Source: Rhaphigaster nebulosa
Taxonomy: Eukaryota > Arthropoda > Insecta > Hemiptera > Pentatomidae
NCBI GenBank assembly: GCA_948150685.1
Contig: OX411311.1
Coordinates: 51,448,207-51,512,206, forward strand
Reading direction: 5' to 3'
Length of the DNA: 64,000 nucleotides
Part shown: in pieces, positions 52,001-63,306 of the stretch
How the letters are laid out: each line of letters starts with the position of its first letter
How positions within the stretch are numbered: the first letter of the stretch is position 1
Notes under the pieces: generated by a model
Seen by the model: only the letters and a program-made list of their open reading frames with translations
What the model was told of the DNA's origin: nothing
Databases searched by the model: none
Made by a program: the position numbers and the translations under genes

Positions 52001-52566
52001 ATTATTTGTGGATATGTATAATTGTATTTTGTGCAGATGTGGGAGGAGGATTCTATTCCAAGGACAGTTGTAATCTCTGGAAAAAAATAAAACACATATT
52101 TATTTATTTATCATTAATTTTTATTTGTTTTATTTATGAATTTATTATTTATTTAGCCCATTTGTTTATGGTCCTTACAATATAGCTATCTACTGGTATT
52201 CTATATATTCACCATCGCATGGTCATAAATTTTCTATTGATATTACTTAGAAATAGACAAGGGCAATGCTGAACGGTAGTGGAGGTTTAGCGGGTATAAA
52301 CGACGGATACGGTTGGACGCACCTAAAAGTGATATAAATTGTTACATTTACATATTTACATTAAATTATATTACACTATTACAAATTTACATTGAATGTA
52401 ATAGTGCTTCAGATTATTGCTCTTTCGAAAGAAAAAAAAAGGGTTTAATAAAATAAAAATTAATAAAAAAAATAAATGGTATGACCTTGAAAAAATAATT
52501 AAAATGTAATAATAGTGCAAAACCTCTAAAAAACTAGTACCACTACAACCCTGAAGGGTCTTGTGT
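49061..52566. other. No gene recognised
   Basis: Mostly AT-rich. Frames at 49283-49528 (minus), 49477-49698 (plus), 51207-51422 (minus) and 51862-52185 (plus) have no motif or splice context. No repeat pairs were noticed. Confidence 0.3.
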
Positions 52567-52815
52567 TCAGTACTTGGTACTGGTACTGATATCCGGCAAG
52601 TGGGCCTTATGGTCCTCTTTGCCAACCCCTGGCGGCTAATTTTACGTCACCGCCGCGTTCTAACCAGAGTGGGAGTGTCAAGATTCATTTCGCGGGATCG
52701 CCACGAAATAAATATTAACCGACCCAGGTGGGAATCGAACCCACAACGTTCCGAACAGGGCACTATGGGACCCTCGCCCTAACGTACTCGGCCGTCACGT
52801 CCTCAGTACTTGGTA
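52567..52815 (-). mobile_element. tRNA-derived SINE with 13-bp target-site duplication
   Basis: TCAGTACTTGGTA occurs exactly at 52567-52579 and 52803-52815. The 223-bp insert (52580-52802), read on the minus strand, has an A-box-like GACGGCCGAGTACGTTAG, a B box in GTGGGTTCGATTCCCACC and the body blocks GTCGGTTAATATTTATT, AAATGAATCTTGAC and CAGGGGTTGGCAAAGAGGAC. These blocks are shared with 32945-33180. It is inserted in an older SINE-like sequence at 52816-53035. Confidence 0.85.
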
Positions 52816-53032
52816 AGAACCATACTGTCTCTAAGCCAACGGTTGAGCAAGGAGGTGATTCGGCCGAGATCACGCTCAATCGCCAGTTTTTCCCCCAATT
52901 GATGGTACCCACTTTATAGAGCCCCAGGAGGTTCTCACGATCCCACAAGACCGATCCATGGCCGATAACAGAATAAATAATCATCCGCCACAGCAGGTCT
53001 CGAACCCTAGGTCCCGGGAGATTAGCAGCACA

Positions 53033-53035
<3 letters not shown>
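52816..53035 (-). mobile_element. Older SINE-like sequence hosting the SINE insertion
   Basis: On the minus strand from 53030: GGGACCTAGGGTTCGAGACC (B-box-like), then GCTGTGGCGGATGATTATTT and a body reaching the younger SINE. The body differs from the younger family. The head is immediately next to the (TA)n tract. Confidence 0.5.
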
Positions 53036-53325
<290 letters not shown>

Positions 53326-53880
53326 CTTATTTATTTATTTAATACTATTTAATACGGCATTTTTAAGATGTTGATTGACAGGAACGCAAGACTGCTGAGC
53401 TATCACAGGAGAACAGCCCTTCTATATAATAATTTTAATACTTCACTGAAGCTCTGTATTCCTGCAGCCCTCAGATAGGGAATGCCATCTTGTCCAGCTG
53501 AAAATTGGGACGTGTATTCTCTTATTGCATAGAGCTCTATATTTGGATCTTTATTGGCATGGAGTACTCATCTTCAGTTTTAGATATCGACGGGATCTTC
53601 GATTAGTTTTACGAATAAATGGCAGATTATTAGTAAGATAATGGATGATTATGTTTATCAGTATTAAATCGCATTCTTATTGGTCTTTTCAAATTAAAAT
53701 TAGTGACATTTTTATACTTGTGGAATGTGCCAGTAATGTCTTATTATTTTTTTTAGCCTAATATAAATGGTTTTATATGACGATAATAATTTTATTACTT
53801 CATGTAGTATTTCAAATTTATAATTAAAATGTAAACTCATATTCCTTTATTACTTTTTGTTAGTCCGTATGTTTTTTTTC
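53326..53880. other. Nothing recognised
   Basis: AT-rich intergenic sequence. No signatures were seen. Confidence 0.3.
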
Positions 53881-54600
53881 GCCGTTTCGAGGCATATTTT
53901 CCTCATCTATCTTCAGGATCGTCTTGCTCTAGTTTACTATTCAATCACAATTTTTATTGTTTCTCTTAGCCTTCTAATTAATTCATACAACTTATTAAGT
54001 CCCCTAAGAATGACAAAACTGGATAGGCTGCTTTATTACTTATTATTCGTATGGAACTTAATTAAATTTTAAATTAAAACAGAAATAATTATATAAATAA
54101 AAAATATATATAAAAATTGCCAATGGTAACTTAATAAAAATTGTTCATTACACTTATTCGAAAGTTCGATCATTGAGGAGATGAAGAAATTTATGGTTTT
54201 GAAATGAGGTTCGGGAGGAATGTTTAGGAACGAAGATGGGTAAGGAATTACAAAACGAGATAGCACTAATGATAAAGTATTTTTCAAAGGAAGCAATTCT
54301 TTGAGAAGAGATGTACAAATTGGAAGGTTGGGATCTCCTATTCAAGAGATGGATGGAAGAACGCAGGGCGATGAGGTAAAGAAGATAGGAAGGTTTTTTG
54401 GTTCTCAAGGATTGGAATAAAAAGGCACCTAGAAGGTATTATGGGTAAAAATTAGGATAAAGCCACCCTTATTCGGAACACAGTGAGAGATGCGAGAGCG
54501 TATGGGAACACAGAAAATAAATCTCATGAAGCAATTCATTAATCTGTTTAGCCTCATTGCTTGCTCATTAGACAGCCCTCCATACGCTAAGCACCTGTAG
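53881..54600 (-). mobile_element. Jockey/CR1-like LINE C terminus and 3' tail
   Basis: The minus-strand frame through 54408-54154 reads PSYLLYLIALRSSIHLL, RRSQPSNLYISSQRIASFEK, FCNSLPIFVPKHSS and SFQNHKFLHLL. This is the usual post-RT tail of CR1/Jockey LINEs, with the WN of the family motif replaced by CN. Upstream to about 54600 there are eroded pieces with stops. The noncoding tail runs to about 53881, where CTGAAGATAGATGAGG and GCCTCGAAAC form a small stem. The tail block at 53927-54000 also occurs inverted at 54640-54745. Confidence 0.6.
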
Positions 54601-54639
54601 TCAAAGTGGGAGAGAATGCTGGGATATCAGTAGATAACG

Positions 54640-54745
54640 GGTATATAATGTATGAATCAATAAGAACACTATGAGGATTAATGTAATAACTAATAAAAAT
54701 CGTGATTGAATAATATACTAGAGTAAGAAGATACTGTAGGTTATA
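54640..54745 (+). repeat. Copy of the LINE tail block in opposite orientation
   Basis: Shares TAATAAAAATCGTGATTGAA and a following ATACTAGAGTAAG-like piece with the reverse complement of 53927-54000. Probably the 3' tail of a second LINE copy inserted the other way round. Confidence 0.6.
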
Positions 54746-55184
54746 TATTACATTTATAATACATTTTTCTGACACAATAATGTCTACGTTATTGACCATG
54801 CTTACCATTTATGTCCTTTGTAATAACTTCTATTGGTTCTGCAAACCTTTTCTTTTCTGAAGCGTTGTCATGTGTAGTTACACGTAGGGGCTCCAACTAT
54901 TTAAATTTCTGATGTTAGAAATTTGTAGTTGTGCCTCTTTCATTCCGGATGTGCATTGTATTAGTATTGTGCATAGTCATAAGACTGGACTATGTGTAGT
55001 CTTTAATGTTTTCCATTGAAAAGTTCTAAGTCTTGGGATCATTGTCAAAAGCATCAGTCAGATTTTAAATTTCGTCTGCGCTGGTGGATTCAATTTACAT
55101 TCACTAAAAAAAAAAATGTAAATTGATACCACTCTCCATTACAGCTTTTGTAAACATTTGTATACAAACTCGTCGCTTATAATT
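54746..55184. other. Nothing recognised
   Basis: AT-rich intergenic sequence. No signatures were seen. Confidence 0.3.
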
Positions 55185-55600
55185 TTCCTAAATATCTTAT
55201 TCATTTAATAAACTATCTGTCCAATCGTAAATTTTTTGTCCAAATTAATGATTCAAAATCCGACTTAAAAATCATCCAAGCTGGTGTTCCACAAGGCTCA
55301 GTACTTGGACCTATTCTTATCAATCTTTACATCAACGAAGTCACAGCAATTAAAGGTAAAACTGAAACCGCCCCTTTCGCTGATGATACATGTTTTTTTT
55401 ATCTCCTCATACAGAATTGACACAATAGCGAATCATCTGAATATAGCAATATCAAAATGTTTTAAATACTTTCACAAATGGAAAATCCGACCTAATCATC
55501 ACAAAACAAAAGCTATCCTCTTTACCAAGCGCAGACCTATAATAGACAGTTTCGTACTTATAGATGGAAATGCTATACCTAATGTTAACATTTGACGAAT
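55185..55600 (+). mobile_element. Jockey-like reverse transcriptase fragment
   Basis: Reads YLSNRKFFVQINDSKSD, AGVPQGSVLGPILINLYIN (motif B) and APFADDTCFF (motif C, FADD). A frameshift in the T run near 55393-55400 leads to LNIAISKCFKYFHKWKIRPN and KTKAILFTKRRP, the standard continuation. Motif A and the N-terminal half are missing. Confidence 0.75.
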
Positions 55601-56149
55601 ACCTTTAAGAATGGTCCATAGGGTATTCGAATTATCGATACTGTTCATAGCTTACCTACAACTTTTTATAAATATTCCATTTATTTATTTTTTATTATTT
55701 CGTTATAATCTTGTTAATTTTTATGCATGGTCGTTTGTCGAAAATAACTTTTATTTATTGAAATTTACTACTTTAACAAATTTTCAACAAATAAATGTGG
55801 TATTTTAATTATAAAACATGATAATAGTTTGTGAAACACTAACACTTCAATGACTCGTGATCTCGTAATAGGTGATCTCGTATATTTCGCTAATTTAAAA
55901 TGAACCTACTCGTAAATAATCGAGGAAATGTGAGGAATTATTCAACATTCGGAAATGAAGCTTGGTTAATCTTCTGAGAAATTGATCAACAAAATTATCA
56001 AATGTAATTCTATAATTGTCAATGGTAATTACATTTTTAATAATTTTAATAAAATAATAATTAAGAAAATTAAAAATGGTTGGCATCTGAAAGGCAGAAT
56101 ATATTTAAAAATTAAAAAATATCCAAAAAATGTTTGGTATTATCCCATC
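55601..56149. other. Nothing recognised
   Basis: AT-rich intergenic sequence after the RT fragment. It may include the decayed end of that element. Confidence 0.3.
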
Positions 56150-56368
56150 CCTCTCTATGAGTACGCAAAATATTGTGGTAACCTCAATACAGGACTGAGA
56201 CTTGGGATGAGGGGAGTGAGGCAAAGAGAACACTTGTCCTGGGCGCCAGAATTTAAAAGACCGCAATGTTTGATTGAAATTTATTTTTAAAGTTATGCAA
56301 AAAATATTTTTTCCTGCATTTTGATTTCTGCATTCTCCCAATAAAAACTACCTATGGATCCGCCCCTG
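56150..56368 (-). mobile_element. hAT-like terminal fragment
   Basis: On the minus strand it starts CAGGGGCGGATCCATAGG at 56368. CAGGGGCG is a common hAT end and is shared in kind with the MITE at 43575. The other end and a target-site duplication were not found, so it is probably truncated. The left limit is approximate. Confidence 0.4.
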
Positions 56369-57609
56369 AACGTTTTGGCCGAAAAATAAAATTCTATTCT
56401 ACAACGATTCGATATTCCCTTCGAGTGCCAGTTCATTCCGCTTTCCAATAAAAACGAATTGAAAATATACCAGGATTAGCCTAGTGTGCGTTTTTCAGTC
56501 ATATGGAAAGGTTCGGAAATAAAAATATTAAACCGATCACTCCATATCATTTCAAAATAAAGGAATGTGAGCCCCTTAGAAAATTGAAAAAATAAATTCA
56601 GAAAGAGTTCGACAGGTGACTGTTTAATTGGTGGGTGGCTGTGAGGAACAGATAGGGAATACACTTGAGGATTAACATGTTGCAGAAGATTGACGGAGGA
56701 TAAGACCCCCTGTCACCCTTCTTCGGCCTCTGGCTTTAGCACAACTAATTGGAAAAGGAGATCTTAATTGGAATATGATTTCAACTTCTGGGTCGGGTAG
56801 GTTTCTCCAAACCGAAAATGGCAGTCGGACGTATGATGAATTGACAGGGCTAAAGTTGGGATGGTTGATAACTGAACCTGACCCGAGATAATTCAGCATT
56901 TCTTTAAAAAAAAAATTTAAAAAAAATAAGAGTATCAATAAGCAATCCACAATATGTAAGCAGTGACAATTGCGGGGATTTGTTATCATTTATTTATTTG
57001 TTTAACCGTTAACAATGTTTCTGTATTTTATAGTTCCAATTTTTTTATTTATTATTTTATTTTACTAATTTGATCTCGTAATTAACGATTATCTTGCTGT
57101 GCCTTCTTCCTGTTCAAACTCAAAGCACTATATTGAATGTTTTGATTTTGCACTCACTGGTTATGGCAAGTGTGTAATCAGAACGTGGATGGGCGCCAGC
57201 TTTTAACCCATTGTTACCAATTTTCCATTTTCTCAACTCAAATATATTTCATTCATCATTTACAGTTACAATGTCAATGTTCCCACTCCAAAGAAGTTAC
57301 TTAATTTCTTATTGTTCAAATTGAAGCATCTCTGATTTATATTCAAGTTGTCTTTAGCGAATATTTAGTCTCATTTTCACAAATGTTACTTATTCCTTTT
57401 TATCCTTTCTTATTTCGTGTAATGTATATAAATTTTTAACAGTTTATGCCAGACTACCTTTGTCTAAAATTAGGTTCAACCTAAAAATAAAATCAGAACA
57501 CAAATAGATAAAAAGACAATGCACAAATATACGGATATACACATACACGAGGATTCTGATTCCGTTTTATATCGATTTAATGTTATTCCTGAAGGTTTCA
57601 ACGATATAC
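56369..57609. other. No gene recognised
   Basis: Mixed composition. The minus-strand frames at 56664-56476 and 56989-56672 show no motif. Confidence 0.3.
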
Positions 57610-57945
57610 GAAACGTTTATTAGATTTTTGAGTGTTCTTGTTCGTATTTTTTTTATTGATTTATTTATCGAGCATGCGCATTTCATATTACCATTATAGT
57701 TGGTATTTGTTTTGATATAGGTTTTGATATCGTTTATTAGGTTTTAAAAGGCGGTATTCCCAAAAAATGTTTCCTAATTCGAAATGCGCATGTGCGTTCA
57801 AAAATCCGATTGTAAAGTCAAAATATCTTCCTTTAAAACTTAATAAACTATATCTACACTAAAAAAATGTCAATTATAATGGTAATTCGAAATGCTCATG
57901 CACGATAAAAAATCCGAGTGTCCTTGAAACCACAATAAACGTTAC
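57610..57945. mobile_element. Foldback-like element, unnamed
   Basis: Left and right halves are imperfect inverted copies: ATCGAGCATGCGCATTTC, then ATTACCATTATAGTTGG (about 57670-57715) against ATCGTGCATGAGCATTTC, then ATTACCATTATAATTGAC as the complement of 57860-57910. Outer ends share AACGTTTATT. A third related word (GAAATGCGCATGTGCG) lies near 57781. No coding capacity. Confidence 0.55.
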
Positions 57946-59730
57946 CTATACCGAAAAAATTTGCGAACTAACTATTAATTATAAATGCTCGTGTCCGAAC
58001 AAACTGTAGATAGTAAATTCGACATTAGCAACTTCCTAATGAACGATCACCTAATTTATGAAATCCACGCCGTCTTCAGAAAAGTAAAGAACAATATATA
58101 TTTAAAAATAAATAAACATTTTTTTAAAAACTTAAAGCCAGTAGAAATTATTATGTTAATAAAGGAAAAATATCTGATAAACAAAAAAGAATGTCAGAAG
58201 TATATGCCAATATTATATCAAAAGTCATTATTGAAATTGAAATAATTATTTTAAAATAAAATAGAATTAATATAAGTCCGATTGGGTTAAAATTGAAATG
58301 GAGAAAGTTACATTTGAATTGGAAAGAATAATTATGGGAAGGGGCTTTATTAATCAGTTTATATCAGATTAATGAATATTATTTCGTCATAGGTGGAAAC
58401 CTATTGAGGGAAATTCATTTCCCTCAATAGGTGGCAAGGTAGAAAAAGAAATAAATAGTTAACTTCTTGTGTCCTGCTATTCTTCCTGTACCCTGTCAAC
58501 TATTTGGAATTTAGTGTCTACTATTGGAGGAAAAACAAATTTTTAATTTTTAGTTATAATAATTTAATAGGGCAAGTGCCGCATTTGTCCCCACTCCCTA
58601 GATAAAGCCCTGATTCTAATAAGATAAGTTTTAATCTAGTTTTCGTTGAATATTGACCACTACCCAGACCATTTTCTCCAGATTACCAAGATCAACTATT
58701 TCGTTCATAATATTTACGTTTAAGTATATCTTCATCTAAAAAATAAACAACATGGATTGAACGTTATATTAAACATATGTATGATATTATCTCCCACATC
58801 TTTGGAAGTAGCTTTAGAAATATTTACAGTGCGGAGAGAAGTTTCGACATAAGGGTGGCCGGAGAAAGGGTACAAAGCAGAACAATGACTGTCAAAGGAA
58901 GATTGATAGGAGCCCATTACCGGGGCAGTCTGTCATCTAGCTCTAGGTCGGTCATTAATCCAGATACTCTTAAGCGGGTGGCTAAATATAATAAATATGA
59001 AAATTAAACCCAGTTGCATTAATAATTTCAATACATTATTTCTTCAAAATCTAAATTTCATGTTGTTTTTTAAAAAATTCAATAACGTTTTACCATCCAT
59101 TATGATATTTTTACAAGTCTCCTAAACACTATTTTAGAGCTATTAATAATACAAAATTGTAATTGAAATATTAATTAATTTATGTTAATCAATCATAGGC
59201 ATAAATTAAATTTTAAATAACACTTATGAGGGACTTGAAAATTGCTAGATGTATTCTGAAACCTTTTAATATGGTTTATTGTAATTTTTAAACAAAATAC
59301 GTTAAGATTTAGAGATCATTAGCCCAAAGATATATGTTTTCTTTTCTTTTTTCTTTTTTGATATATTAATGATTTTCCTTGATGGTAAAAGTCTATTCCC
59401 TCGTTCTGTTGGAAAAAAGTGTCTTTCAGAGTAAGTTGTAAAATTTTAATGTTAAACAAATGTTAAGCATTCCGCACTATATTTCTCTTCGAAATTGTTA
59501 TCCATACATAAAATCTTAGGGAATGACAAGGAAACAGTTTAAGGTATAATCACCAGGCTCAAAAGGATTTCATATTGTAGCAGAATATCATTTATAACGT
59601 GTTCGCAAATGACACATAACGGTAGTGGCGATAATGAGTAATCATTTTGTTGTTTCTGTGTTTTATGTACTAGATCACTTTTTGCACTTTTATTACTCCA
59701 AACACTATGCTTTGTAAACTAAATCAAGAT
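57946..59730. other. No gene recognised
   Basis: AT-rich, with a perfect 14-bp hairpin at 58400-58431 (CCTATTGAGGGAAA, 4-base loop, complement). A 76-aa plus-strand frame at 58777-59007 falls in a GC-richer patch but shows no motif. Confidence 0.3.
58400..58431. repeat. Perfect 14-bp hairpin
   Basis: CCTATTGAGGGAAA and its exact complement are separated by TTCA. It is followed by AT-rich sequence rather than a T run, so a terminator is unlikely. Confidence 0.85.
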
Positions 59731-60505
59731 TATACTAACTCTTCTTCTTCTTCCGTGGCGCTACAGACCGGTGTGGTCCCTGGCCTCCTCAATGAGCCTT
59801 CGCCAGAGGTCTCGATCTTGTGCGGCTATTTTCCAGTTTCGTACACTCAGTAGAGTCAGAGCGTCCTTAGCAACAGAGTCCTCCCATCTGACTCTCGGTC
59901 TGTCTCTACCTCTGGATCAGTCCAGCCTCCCCTCCAATAACTTTTCTTGGGAATCTGGACATCCCTCATTCTGGCGACATGGACGGTTCACCTCAATCTT
60001 CCCAACTTGATGTTCCGTAATGCGATGTGCCGTCTTCTCCACTGGTCCACTTGTCTCATGAACCCAAAAATCCTCCGTAATATTTTTCTTCTTAAAATAA
60101 GGATTTCTTTTTCTTCTTTGCCTGTCAGAGTCGATGTTTTGGATCCATAAGTAAGGACCGCTCTGATTAGCGTTTTGTAAATTAGGCACTTGGTTAGTTG
60201 AGAGATTATGGGCTTATTGAGATGCTGCCTTAAGCCCAAATTGCATATGCTGGCCATCATCAGTCTCTGGTTTGTTTGTCCATCAAAATTTAATTTCTAG
60301 AGGAAACAACTGACCCTAAGTACTTAAACTGGTCTACGCTCTGGAAGGTGAACGAACCTATTAACTAAGGGTTCTTTTGCCGCATTTCACACTGGCCAGC
60401 TCTCATGTCCTTTTTCATTTCTTTGTTTATAGCCAGACCCATGTTTGCAGCGGCTTCTTATAAGATCCAGGAATGCGCCCATAAGTGTGTTGGTATACTA
60501 ACTCT
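59731..60505 (-). mobile_element. RTE-like LINE 3' part with 12-bp target-site duplication
   Basis: TATACTAACTCT occurs exactly at 59731-59742 and 60494-60505. The insert (59743-60493) on the minus strand reads EAAANMGLAINKE, SFTFQSVDQFKYLGSVVSS, RAVLTYGSKTSTLT, RRKILRRIFGFMRQVDQWRR, PKKLLEGRLD, DRPRVRWEDSVAKDA and LWRRLIEEARDHTGL. This is the RTE-type C-terminal half. It has several frame changes and stops and ends in a (GAA)n tail at the 3' target-site copy. The RT catalytic region is cut off by 5' truncation. Confidence 0.8.
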
Positions 60506-60520
60506 ACTCTTGGTGAACAC

Positions 60521-60796
60521 TGTTATGCAATGGTTCGTTACAGGGTTTTTCGCAGAATTTTATTTCGGAGGGTATTAAAATTGTGGAGTTTTATTTAAAA
60601 CAAGTTATATTTATTACGATTCTGTGCTGGCCATACTGATAACCTGCACAGATAACTTACACAAGTACCACCGCTGCTCAAGTATCTGCATATGAGAACA
60701 ATTTGCCTGCAGCACACAATAATCCACCCCATCCAATAAAAATGGAACAACATCAGTAGATGATTATTATCTGGCGCAACAACCAGTTTGGTAACA
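60521..60796 (-). mobile_element. Possible solo LTR
   Basis: On the minus strand the segment starts TGTTACCAAACTGG and ends CCATTGCATAACA, so it has TG...CA ends with the short inverted repeat TGTTA/TAACA. It includes AATAAA words near the middle, like a polyadenylation region. It is about 276 bp. I see no target-site duplication, no tRNA-binding site and no second copy, so the call is tentative. Confidence 0.35.
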
Positions 60797-62215
60797 TATA
60801 GCAACATCCGAGCTATTTAAGAGGTTCTATACCGTCTTCTCCATTCATCGCCTACTTTTATGAACCCGAAGATCATCCGTAGGATTTTCCTTTCAAGACC
60901 ATGAGCCTTTTCTTATTAGACTTTGTTATAACGTTAAAGAAAATGCAGACTAGGGTACCTCCTTTTCTACCTCTGTTTCTATGTTAAATTGCTCCGAAAG
61001 ACCGGATTCAATTTTTATAGCACACTTTGATCCATCCTTCTATGATTATTTCTACAAGAGGAATGAGCTTCCAGAGCTTAGCATAGTTCATATGCTGCTT
61101 CAAAGTCTATAAAGAGGTAGTCCGTGACCTCACAAGATTGTGTAGTGTTAGCTTCAATCCTTCTCCACTATACCTATGAAGCTCAGACTGAATGTTGTCC
61201 TTACTTTGTTATTTTGAAGCTTCTTAATGGCATCTTCGAGCTCATCCTTTTCTGTGCTTCCATATTCACCAAAGGTTCCTGCTCAACCTGAACTGATATG
61301 GGTTCAACTCTGTTCACAGCTTTTTTGTAATCCATATCCCATATAAACATGTATCCCATTGATAAGGGTTCATTTTTTCATCATGCTACTTAAGGCTAGA
61401 AAAGGAATTTTCTTTGATTTACTCAACGGAAAAATAGCCGGCTTTTGTTTAAGCTTCTAACGTTGTCTATGTCTTCCATCTTGTTTATTTTGTGAACATT
61501 TTTTTCTGCTCTTTGTAAAAGGCATTAGTGTGTCTAGTGTGCATTTGTATTATTTTTTGTGTCACTTTTATTATTTGTCATGTCTCCATTTCTCATCAAA
61601 CCATTGTGATCTAGCTGCTTTGGTCTTAAATCCTTCTGCACTAAATCTTAAGACGTTTTTGATACATCTTCATAATTCATCGATTTCACCTCAGCCTATT
61701 TGTCATAAGTTTTCTCTGATTTGTCATCAGTCTTTCTTGATAAGTTGCAAGCAGGTTGGATTTCTTGAGCTTGGCTACATCAAACAATATTTCAGCCTTA
61801 TTCCAACGACAGCTGGTTTTCTGGTTCAAATTCTGGCAATGCTCAAGTAGTGTCTAATACTTCTTTAAGACCTAATATATGTCTTGGGTCAGGAACTAAT
61901 ACGGAAGTGGTAAATTTGGTTGGTCATTCTCCTATCTACTATTGTCCATACCTTCTTATGTCTTCTTGCGAACAACTTTCCTCTTACCACTAGTCCATGT
62001 ATATTGCAAAGCCTATTTCGATTACCATTACTTCTTACATGGAGACTGAATTTCCCTATAGTAGCCCATATGATATGATATGATATCCTGGTTCATGTCC
62101 GACTCGATCATTGAAGTCACCATTGAGTATTTTCTTATCATGTTGAGGACATCCGTTGAGCATCTTCTCTAGGTCTATATAAAATTGGACCAATCTTCAT
62201 AGGAAGATTACATAT
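60797..62215 (-). mobile_element. Old, heavily decayed RTE-like LINE
   Basis: On the minus strand from 62200: endonuclease pieces (DLEKMLNGCPQHDKKIL, GDFNDRVGHEPGY, GKFSLHVRSNGN, CNIHGLVVRGKLFARR), then LKKSNLLATYQERL and ARSQWFDEKW, linker EDAIKKLQNNK, RT pieces TDYLFIDFEAAYE (motif A) and KIESGLSEQFNIETEV. After an internal deletion comes ERKILRMIFGFIKVGDEWRR at about 60870. Motif C is lost with the deletion. Frames change many times. The order of domains is the RTE order (APE, RT, short C terminus). Confidence 0.75.
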
Positions 62216-62799
62216 TAGGAGTAGCTTACAAATATCAATCATTTGTTAACCCGATCGAAATTAACTTTATGAAAACGATATAGCCATAATTGTAACCATA
62301 CCCCAATAACAATTCTGTATCATTGATTTTGATATTATTACATATCTGGTAGGTAATGGTAAAGATAAACCTGAGATAATTAGTATGTTTAGGCTGCCCA
62401 TCGGTCATACCAAATGCTCGGAGAGATGCATGCACCCCCTGCACGAAAATCAGCAATATAATTAGATCTGCATGGATAATTATGCATGTGACAAAATATT
62501 GATTCTGCAAAAAGTTTTGGACTCAGAAATAATTTGATTACCTACCTCATCTCTGACCAAACGCCCACATAAATTGTTAATAATTAATGCATCACAGCAT
62601 TTTGAAATAAATTAGATGTTCGGAGCGTTGAACAATAAATTAATAATTAATCTGTTTTTCAGTAATGAGTTTTTTGAGAGATGTCTGCAATTATTCGTTG
62701 ATCCTGTCTGTGGCGTGCAGTTGTCAGGTTTTGGAATTTCATTTTCTGTAAGGGATCACATGATATTGTTGCTATTTTTCCCGCTGAGAGAACTCGGAA
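62216..62799. other. Nothing recognised
   Basis: AT-rich intergenic sequence. The minus-strand frame 62510-62235 has no motif. Confidence 0.3.
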
Positions 62800-63140
62800 C
62801 AATGTCACCCCCTTTCCGGACTGCCAATCACCGACGAGATAGCCAACCCGCTCACCAAGCTTCGAGTCCCTCTCGCAGACCATCGATAACTCCTGGGAGG
62901 GATCCCTAAGACCCGGGAGGTATGTTTACGAGGAGGAGGCTCCATTACCCCGGGTCCTATAAAGCCACCGCCTCTTCTATTCCATTATCCTCCCTAATAC
63001 TGGATATACCCGCGCCCCAACCCTTTGCCTCCTTGACTTCACTTCTTTACCAACCTGGGATCCACTTTAATTTACAGGTCACTGCTGCTAATTTTATAGC
63101 GCCCAGGCTCTTTTGCCCACCGTTCCTTTACGGGCAATGA
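62800..63140. other. GC-rich noncoding island
   Basis: About 340 bp of GC-richer sequence (GATCCCTAAGACCCGGGAGG, TTACCCCGGGTCCTATAAAG). Overlapping short frames on both strands without motifs. Candidate regulatory element by composition only. Confidence 0.35.
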
Positions 63141-63243
63141 TCGGGTGTAAATCGGATCAAATGTTTTCACTTTCTTAAAGAAAATGTAAGAAGCTGTATA
63201 GTGTATTGTTTTTCAAAACCATTCCATTGGTCAATTATATCGG

Positions 63244-63245
<2 letters not shown>

Positions 63246-63303
<58 letters not shown>
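63246..63303. repeat. (TA)n microsatellite
   Basis: About 28 TA units. Confidence 0.95.

Positions 63304-63306
<3 letters not shown>

Noticed and set aside
53887..53925. Second hammerhead-like motif (CTGAAGA...CCTCGAAAC)
   Set aside because: After GAAAC there is no short stem III followed by GTC or a similar cleavage triplet, so the core is incomplete.
58400..58431. Hairpin as a transcription terminator
   Set aside because: No gene upstream, no T run, and the genome is eukaryotic, where such terminators do not apply.
58777..59007. 76-aa plus-strand open frame in a GC-richer patch
   Set aside because: No recognisable motif, no splice-site context and a similar frame on the opposite strand. 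Could be chance.
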